Of a stretch of DNA of 10,444 nt, positions 5,530 to 10,444 are shown one piece after another. The stretch spans positions 1 to 10,444 of the forward strand of contig JANXSC010000570.1 of assembly GCA_025352845.1 (NCBI GenBank), given 5' to 3'. Numbering within the stretch: the stretch's first letter is position 1; the number at the start of each line of letters is the position of its first letter. A program made the translations under genes and the position numbers. Origin of the DNA: Opitutaceae bacterium (lineage in GTDB: Bacteria > Verrucomicrobiota > Verrucomicrobiia > Opitutales > Opitutaceae). The notes under the pieces were generated by a model. The model saw only the letters and a program-made list of their open reading frames with translations. It was not told the origin of the DNA and ran no database searches.

Positions 5530-8500
5530 GCCAGAGTCTCCTCGCCACCATCCAATCCGCCGATCCCGCCACGCGCGATCTCGCCGTCGATCGGTGGTGC
5601 GAGGGGCGCAGCGCGGCGGAGCTGCTCACGGCCTGCGTTGAACTCGATGGCTACCGCCGGCAGGAAACAAATCTCTACCAGCGGGTGCGCGCGCTGTTTT
5701 TCATCACGGCGATTCACCGCTATCACTTGCCCGCGCGCCCCGAGCTGCCGCGCTCAGGCCGCGTGCCCTACGAAGGGTTTCGCCACCTCCTTGAGCGCCG
5801 CTTCGAGGAGGCGATCGCGGTTTTTCTGGAGGCGCAGCGCACGCACGGTCCCAGCGAGACCCTCTCAAGCGCGCTCGCGTCGGCGCACCATGCTCTCGCT
5901 TTTCAAACGCTCGCCGACCAGGTGCGCCGCACCGTGCGGTCCACCCACGGCAACGCGTGGATGTTCCGCCTCGGTCATCCGCTCGACCAGCCGTTGCGCG
6001 TGCGCCGTGAATTGCTCGCGCGCGAGGGCGCAGACGCGCCCAGTCCGGTCCTGCGCGAACTCACGCCCGTGCGCATGGACCTCACGCACTGCGGTTGGAG
6101 CGACATTTTTTTCCTCGGCATGGATTTTCCCGAAGGCGCGCGCGTGCTCAACATCTCCGTCGATCTCGGCGTGCATGGACGCGACGCCACGACGCGTCCG
6201 CCCGTCGAGGCGTTCTTTCGCGTCATCGACGAGCCGGTGATCCGGCTCGCGAGTGTCGACCTCGAAGCCTCGGCCTGTCTCACGACGCTCGACGATGTGT
6301 TCGATTTTGGCCGCGACTATCTCGGTTTGCTCAAGGCCGCCGTGATCGCCGCGGGCCTCGTGCCGCCGGGCATCGAGCGTTCCGGGGCGAGCCTCGCGGA
6401 CTTGCTTGCCACAATTTTCGGGCCCGGCCGCGGCTTCGAGCTGGTGAGCAACGTCAATCGCATCCCCAAGGGCTCGCGCCTCGCGGTCTCCACCAATCTC
6501 CTCGGCGCGCTCATCGGCGTGTGCATGCGCGCGACCGGCCAGATTCAATCGCTCACGGGCGCGATGCAGGAAAGCGAGCGGCGCATCGTAGCCGCGCGCG
6601 CGATTCTCGGCGAATGGATCGGGGGCTCGGGTGGCGGCTGGCAGGATTCGGGCGGGCTCTGGCCTGGTATCAAGCTGATCGAGGGCGCACCGGCGCAGCC
6701 GGGCGATCCGGAGCATGGCGTGAGTCGCGGGCGCTTGCTGCCACGCCACACGTTGCTCGGCGTCGATCGCATTTCGGCGGCGGCACGGAAAAAACTTTCG
6801 GACTCGCTCGTGCTCGTGCACGGCGGCATGGCGCAAAACGTCGGCCCGATCCTCGAGATGGCCACGGAGAAATATCTCCTGCGCAGCGAGCCCGAGTGGA
6901 CCGCGCGGCGTCAGGCCGTCGCCACCCTCGACGATATCCTCGCGAAACTCGCCGCCGGCGACATCCGCGGACTCGGTCGCGCGCTCACGGAAAATTTCTT
7001 CGGCCCTCTCCAGACGATCATCCCGTGGGTGAGCAACCGCTACACCGAGCAGCTCATCGCGCGCACGCGTGCGGCGTTCGGCGAGGATTTCTGGGGCTTC
7101 TGGATGCTCGGCGGCATGTCGGGCGGCGGCATGGGTTTCATCTTCGCACCCGAGCGTCGCGCCGAGGCGCAGGCGAAACTCCTCGAAATCATGCTCGCGA
7201 CGAAACGCGAGCTGGAGAGTTCGCTGCCCTTCGCGATGGACCCGGTCGTCTACGATTTCGCGATTAACGAGCACGGCTCCTTCGCCGCGCTGCTCACGGG
7301 CGCCGACGCGCTGCTGCCGGTGGCTTTCTACCAGCATGCCGTGCCGGGCTGGCTGCGCCGTGAAGCCCGCGATCTCACGCCACGCGAGCGCGCCGATCTC
7401 CAGCAATTCGCCCGCGCGGCGCGCACGCATGCCGAATTTGGCAGCGCGCTGCCCTCGCTGCTCGACCGCATGCTGCCTTCCGCCGGCTCGGGTGATCGGA
7501 CGACGCAACAACTCGACGCGCTCCTCACGCAAAACGGTTTTGATCGCGCCCAGCACGAGCAAATCCGCACCGATCTCCGCGCGGGCCGCATCGGGCTCGC
7601 GATGAATCGCCTCTCGCCCAGCACCAAGATTGAGGATGTCGCGGCGAGCGAGTTGTTCGACGGTGGCACGGGCGTCTCGCCCGTGGGTTCGCATCCGGAT
7701 CACGGGCGGGACGCCCGTGCCACGTCACTCTCTACCCTGCGCGCCGCGGGCGAGGCCGCTCTCCGCCGCGGCGAATGCGCCGTCGTCACCTACGCCGCGG
7801 GCGTCGGCAGCCGCTGGACGCAGGGCGCGGGCGTCGTGAAAGGCCTGCATCCGTTCGCAAAATTCGCCGGGCACCACCGCGGTTTCATCGACGTGCATCT
7901 CGCCAAATCGCGGCGCACGGCGCGTGATTTCGGCGCGCCGGTGCCGCACGTCTTCACCACGAGTTACCTCACCCACGCCCCGATCGAGCGGCACCTGCGC
8001 GCGCACCATGGAGAGGCATGGGATCGCACGGTGTTTCTCTCGCCCGGCCGCTCCATCGGCCTGCGGCTCGTGCCGACGGTGCGGGATTTGCATTTCGCGT
8101 GGGAGGAGACCGCACAGCAGCGGCTCGACGAACAGAAGGAAAAAATGCGCGAGAGCGTGCGCGCCGCGCTCACCGGTTGGGCGCGCGCCGCCGGCGAGGG
8201 CAACGACTACACCGCCAATCTCCCCGGCCAGTGCCTGCATCCGGTCGGCCACTGGTTCGAGCTGCCAAATCTCTTGAAAAACGGCACGCTCGCGCGCCTG
8301 CTCGCCGCGCAACCGCAGCTCCGCACGCTGCTCGTGCACAACATCGACACGCTCGGCGCCACGCTCGACCCCGCGCTCGTCGGGTGGTTTCAATCCTCCG
8401 ACGCGACGCTCGGTTGGGAAGTGATTCCGCGCCGCATCGAGGATCACGGCGGCGGACTCGCGCGCGTCGATGGCCGGCTGCGGATGGTCGAGGGCCTCGC

Positions 8501-8897
8501 CCTGCCGCGCGAAGAGGACGAGTTCAACCTCACCTACTACTCGACCAATTCGTGCTGGGTGGACATCGAGCGGCTGCTCGCCCTCTTCCAACTCACCCGC
8601 GCCGAACTCGCCGATCCCGTGCGCACCGCCGCCGCCGTGCGTGCGATGGCCGCGCGCGTCCCGACCTACGTCACCCTAAAGGATGTGAAGAAGCGCTGGG
8701 GTCACGGCCAGGAAGACGTCTATCCCGTCGCGCAGTTTGAAAAACTCTGGGGCGACATGACCGCGCTGCCCGAGTGCGCCAACGTTTTCGCCGCTGTCCC
8801 GCGCGCACGCGGCCAGCAGCTCAAGGATCAAGCCCAGCTCGACAGCTGGGCGCGCGACGGCTCGGCGGCGCACATCGATGGGCTTTGCCTTTGGTGA
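5526..8897 (+). CDS. Fucokinase-like GHMP kinase fused to a UDPGP-type nucleotidyltransferase
   Basis: An 1123-residue cytosolic protein. Residues 1 to about 175 are helical and unrecognised. About 180-600 match the kinase half of Fkp-type fucokinases: PVRMDLTHCGWSD (to D193), LLKAAVIAAGL, GRGFELVSNVNRIPKGSRLA (GHMP motif 2, about 314-324), GGGWQDSGGLWPGIKLI (W372), and LGGMSGGGMGF (GHMP motif 3, M531-F538). About 655-1123 match UDPGP-family enzymes: helical lead-in, YAAGVGSRW (756-764) with KG at 772-773, HPVGHW (905-910), and NIDTLGATLDP (from N939). The natural inference is a salvage enzyme making a sugar 1-phosphate and then a nucleotide sugar; sugar and nucleotide are unknown. Motif 2 is SRLAVST instead of SGLGTSS, so kinase activity is uncertain. 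The start ATG at 5526 overlaps the upstream stop; the longer frame from 5247 is a shadow. A palindromic repeat is translated at about 713-734. Confidence 0.85.
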   Translation: MSQSLLATIQSADPATRDLAVDRWCEGRSAAELLTACVELDGYRRQETNLYQRVRALFFITAIHRYHLPARPELPRSGRVPYEGFRHLLERRFEEAIAVFLEAQRTHGPSETLSSALASAHHALAFQTLADQVRRTVRSTHGNAWMFRLGHPLDQPLRVRRELLAREGADAPSPVLRELTPVRMDLTHCGWSDIFFLGMDFPEGARVLNISVDLGVHGRDATTRPPVEAFFRVIDEPVIRLASVDLEASACLTTLDDVFDFGRDYLGLLKAAVIAAGLVPPGIERSGASLADLLATIFGPGRGFELVSNVNRIPKGSRLAVSTNLLGALIGVCMRATGQIQSLTGAMQESERRIVAARAILGEWIGGSGGGWQDSGGLWPGIKLIEGAPAQPGDPEHGVSRGRLLPRHTLLGVDRISAAARKKLSDSLVLVHGGMAQNVGPILEMATEKYLLRSEPEWTARRQAVATLDDILAKLAAGDIRGLGRALTENFFGPLQTIIPWVSNRYTEQLIARTRAAFGEDFWGFWMLGGMSGGGMGFIFAPERRAEAQAKLLEIMLATKRELESSLPFAMDPVVYDFAINEHGSFAALLTGADALLPVAFYQHAVPGWLRREARDLTPRERADLQQFARAARTHAEFGSALPSLLDRMLPSAGSGDRTTQQLDALLTQNGFDRAQHEQIRTDLRAGRIGLAMNRLSPSTKIEDVAASELFDGGTGVSPVGSHPDHGRDARATSLSTLRAAGEAALRRGECAVVTYAAGVGSRWTQGAGVVKGLHPFAKFAGHHRGFIDVHLAKSRRTARDFGAPVPHVFTTSYLTHAPIERHLRAHHGEAWDRTVFLSPGRSIGLRLVPTVRDLHFAWEETAQQRLDEQKEKMRESVRAALTGWARAAGEGNDYTANLPGQCLHPVGHWFELPNLLKNGTLARLLAAQPQLRTLLVHNIDTLGATLDPALVGWFQSSDATLGWEVIPRRIEDHGGGLARVDGRLRMVEGLALPREEDEFNLTYYSTNSCWVDIERLLALFQLTRAELADPVRTAAAVRAMAARVPTYVTLKDVKKRWGHGQEDVYPVAQFEKLWGDMTALPECANVFAAVPRARGQQLKDQAQLDSWARDGSAAHIDGLCLW
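7663..7723. repeat. HGRDARAT-type palindromic repeat inside a coding region
   Basis: Two 23-base arms (7663-7685 and 7701-7723) are reverse complements with one mismatch, around a 15-base spacer. Each arm is itself a hairpin: cacgggcg-tct-cgcccgtg (7667-7685) and cacgggcg-gga-cgcccgtg (7701-7719). In the frame of the fused enzyme it reads GGTGVSPVGSHPDHGRDARAT with no stop. The peptide HGRDARAT is a recognisable product of a dispersed palindrome common in Verrucomicrobia and Planctomycetes. The element lies in the linker between the helical lead-in and the nucleotide-binding loop of the UDPGP module, where an insert would be tolerated. Confidence 0.9.
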
Positions 8898-8949
8898 GGC
8901 AGTTGGTTGCAGTCGGCAAAATTCAACTTGTCGGTCCGGAAATTAATTC

Positions 8950-9540
8950 ATGACCCCTCTCTGCCTCCGCGCCGTCGCGCTCACCCTGATCCTTGCCGGT
9001 GTGAGCGCTCGCGTCGCACACGCGCAGACCCGGCCGTGGGAGCAATCCGCCGTTTCGCTGGAGAGCGGCTTGCTGTGGGGGACGGGGAAAGGCACGCCGT
9101 TGAGTTACCGTCTCATCCCGACGCAGCTGTCGTGGCGTTCGCGCGAGATTTTCGGCCGGCCGCTCGGCGAGGGCCGCGTTGTGCTGCGCCACCGCTTCAC
9201 GCTGCTTGGCACGCTCGTGCAGCAGGGGCCGGAGAGCCACTACCTCGCGCTCGCCGCCTCGCCCTCGATCGAGTGGTGGAACAAGGCGGGCACCTGGAAT
9301 CTCTACGGCGGCGCGGGCGGCGGCTTCGGCGGGCTCGACTCGCAGGGCGTGAAGGGCGCGCAGGGGCAGGACTTCACGTTGAACTGGTTCGCCCGCGGCG
9401 GGGTCGAGCACACCGCCGGGCCCCATTCGCACTGGAGCGCGGGCGTGATGTTTCAACACATGTCGAACGGCGGGCAGACGAAAGTGAATCCCGGCATCGA
9501 CGCCGTGGGCTTCAACGCCGGCTGGACGTGGAAGTTTTGA
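8950..9540 (+). CDS. PagL-like lipid A 3-O-deacylase / acyloxyacyl hydrolase family outer-membrane protein
   Basis: A 196-residue exported protein. The signal peptide is clear: hydrophobic core LRAVALTLILAGVSA, likely cleaved after AHA at residue 25. The rest is rich in alternating hydrophobic strands and glycines and ends in the aromatic WTWKF, as in an eight-stranded outer-membrane barrel. The family motif is near the end: FQHMSNGG (H170, S172) followed by NPGIDAVGFNAG. In Pseudomonas PagL the catalytic triad is His, Ser two residues on, and Glu 14 residues after the His; here the 14th residue is D184, an Asp replacing Glu. Family members remove the 3-O acyl chain of lipid A, changing outer-membrane and immune properties. 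Activity with Asp is uncertain. It begins 52 bases after the fused enzyme and is followed, 7 bases later, by a polysaccharide deacetylase. Confidence 0.8.
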   Translation: MTPLCLRAVALTLILAGVSARVAHAQTRPWEQSAVSLESGLLWGTGKGTPLSYRLIPTQLSWRSREIFGRPLGEGRVVLRHRFTLLGTLVQQGPESHYLALAASPSIEWWNKAGTWNLYGGAGGGFGGLDSQGVKGAQGQDFTLNWFARGGVEHTAGPHSHWSAGVMFQHMSNGGQTKVNPGIDAVGFNAGWTWKF

Positions 9541-9547
9541 ACGAGGA

Positions 9548-10312
9548 ATGATTCCTCCGCTCGTATGGATTGCCGGCGTCGGCAAAATCACGGCGGTGGC
9601 GCTCTGGTTTTTCACTACGCAACACACCGCGGCCCTGCTGTTTTTTTTCGGCCCGGATCCGTTTTTGCTGTATGCGGTCTTCGTGCCGTCCGCCCAGGGG
9701 CTCGGCCGCGTGTTCACGCGGTTTGCCACCGACCGCCGCGAAATCTGGCTGACCATCGACGACGGGCCCGACCCGGACGACACGCCGAAAATTCTCGACC
9801 TGCTCGACCGACACGGAGCCAAGGCGACGTTCTTCGTCATCGGCGAGCGTGCGGCGCGCTGGCCGGAACTCGTCCGCGAGATCGTCCGCCGCGGTCACGG
9901 GATCGGACACCACACGCACACGCATCCAGTCGCGACTTTCTGGTGCGCCTCGCCGCGACGGCTCGCCGCGGAACTCGACCGCACGCTCGCGGCGCTGCAC
10001 GCGCTGGGCGTGCGGCCACGCTGGTTTCGCGCGCCCGTCGGCATCAAGCCCCCGCTGCTTTTCCGCGCCCTCGCCGCCCGCGACCTCCGGTGCGTGGGCT
10101 GGACCGTCCGCAGCGGGGATTGCCGCAGCCGTGCCCCCGGGGAATTCGTCGTCGCCACAGCCGACCGCCTGTGCCCGGGAGCCATCGTGCTCCTGCACGA
10201 AGGCCCGAGCGTGCGCGCGGCTGTGCGCGTCGCGGGCCTGGCACAGTTGCTTGAGGCCGTGGCGGAAAAGAATTTTTCCTGCGTGCTGCCGCGCGCGGAT
10301 CAGCTGCGGTAG
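9548..10312 (+). CDS. Membrane-anchored polysaccharide deacetylase (NodB / carbohydrate esterase 4 family)
   Basis: A 254-residue protein with an N-terminal hydrophobic region (about residues 5-47, one or two membrane segments) and a NodB-homology domain from about 64 to the end. CE4 enzymes are metal-dependent and remove N- or O-acetyl groups from peptidoglycan, chitin oligosaccharides or exopolysaccharide. Motif 1 is TIDDGPD (base D71, metal ligand D72), motif 2 HTHTH (H122, H126), motif 3 RWFRAP (R161), and motif 5 IVLLHEG (H217). All key residues are present, so it is likely active; the substrate is unknown. The domain probably acts outside the cytoplasmic membrane. It is seven bases after the PagL-like gene, with GAGG one or two bases from the ATG, tight for a ribosome-binding site and consistent with coupling to the upstream gene. 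The TAG stop is at 10310-10312. Confidence 0.9.
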   Translation: MIPPLVWIAGVGKITAVALWFFTTQHTAALLFFFGPDPFLLYAVFVPSAQGLGRVFTRFATDRREIWLTIDDGPDPDDTPKILDLLDRHGAKATFFVIGERAARWPELVREIVRRGHGIGHHTHTHPVATFWCASPRRLAAELDRTLAALHALGVRPRWFRAPVGIKPPLLFRALAARDLRCVGWTVRSGDCRSRAPGEFVVATADRLCPGAIVLLHEGPSVRAAVRVAGLAQLLEAVAEKNFSCVLPRADQLR

Positions 10313-10379
10313 GGTTTCGCGGCCCGGGGGCGCAAATCAGTTCCCTGCACGCGTCGTCGGAAGAAAATGCGCTGCGGCG

Positions 10380-10436
10380 TAGCACGGGCCGCCGGCCCGT
10401 GCAGGTCCAGAATGCGCGGTCAGGCTGACCGCGCTA
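10380..10436. repeat. Paired perfect hairpins, REP-like element
   Basis: Two adjacent stem-loops each have 10-base perfect arms and a one-base centre: gcacgggccg-c-cggcccgtgc (10382-10402) and gcgcggtcag-g-ctgaccgcgc (10414-10434). The outer tetranucleotides tagc (10380-10383) and gcta (10433-10436) also pair, so the unit is bounded by an inverted repeat. The two stems differ in sequence, as in a composite repeat. It lies about 70 bases after the deacetylase stop. It could act as a terminator-like block or mRNA stabiliser, but no U-run follows. Bases 10313-10379 before it show nothing else recognisable. Confidence 0.65.
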
Positions 10437-10444
10437 GCCCGGCG

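Noticed and set aside
5865..7703. 612-codon minus-strand open frame
   Set aside because: It is the shadow of the fused kinase-nucleotidyltransferase gene; its translation is R/E/A-rich without recognisable domains.
8923..9840. 305-codon minus-strand open frame
   Set aside because: It is antisense to the PagL-like gene and the deacetylase, both supported by motifs and, for the former, a signal peptide.
10380..10436. Intrinsic terminator of the deacetylase gene
   Set aside because: The stems are strong but no T-run follows either hairpin, so a repeat element is the better description.

Overview
The window is GC-rich bacterial chromosome; sampled coding stretches reach about 75% GC. I infer a member of the Verrucomicrobia, plausibly Opitutaceae. 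The clearest clue is a dispersed palindromic repeat of the type that encodes the peptide HGRDARAT, familiar from Verrucomicrobia and Planctomycetes genomes. Other clues are a 'ttccgtgtgttccgtgggc'-type palindrome and the gene content. The phylum is an inference; no rRNA or tRNA gene is present.

Layout. Bases 2-475 are the 3' end of ruvB. Bases 476-2152 hold small toxin-antitoxin or defence-type genes: an AT-richer HEPN ribonuclease-like gene, a DUF433 gene whose 3' end looks damaged, and an intact ribbon-helix-helix/PIN (VapBC-type) pair. Reading leftwards from 4522 to 2154 on the minus strand are three genes: a 6-pyruvoyl-tetrahydropterin synthase/QueD homologue, the type IB GTP cyclohydrolase folE2, and a short-chain dehydrogenase. 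Together they could form a reduced-pterin (biopterin-like) pathway: GTP to dihydroneopterin triphosphate, then a 6-pyruvoyl-type tetrahydropterin, then keto reduction. A palindromic repeat separates folE2 from the dehydrogenase.

Reading rightwards from a 155-base divergent gap are two translationally coupled genes. The first is a GalU-like nucleotidyltransferase that lacks the usual nucleotide-binding loop. The second is an 1123-residue protein with a fucokinase-like GHMP kinase region followed by a UDPGP-type sugar nucleotidyltransferase. That domain order is the reverse of Bacteroides Fkp, and a palindromic repeat is translated in frame in the linker between the modules. These two genes are the most unusual part of the window and suggest a sugar salvage/activation route. 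They are followed by a PagL-like outer-membrane lipid A deacylase and a membrane-anchored polysaccharide deacetylase, both envelope-modifying. The window ends in a non-coding stretch with two perfect hairpins.

No CRISPR array, insertion sequence, rRNA or tRNA was seen. No stretch longer than 300 bases lacks a gene.
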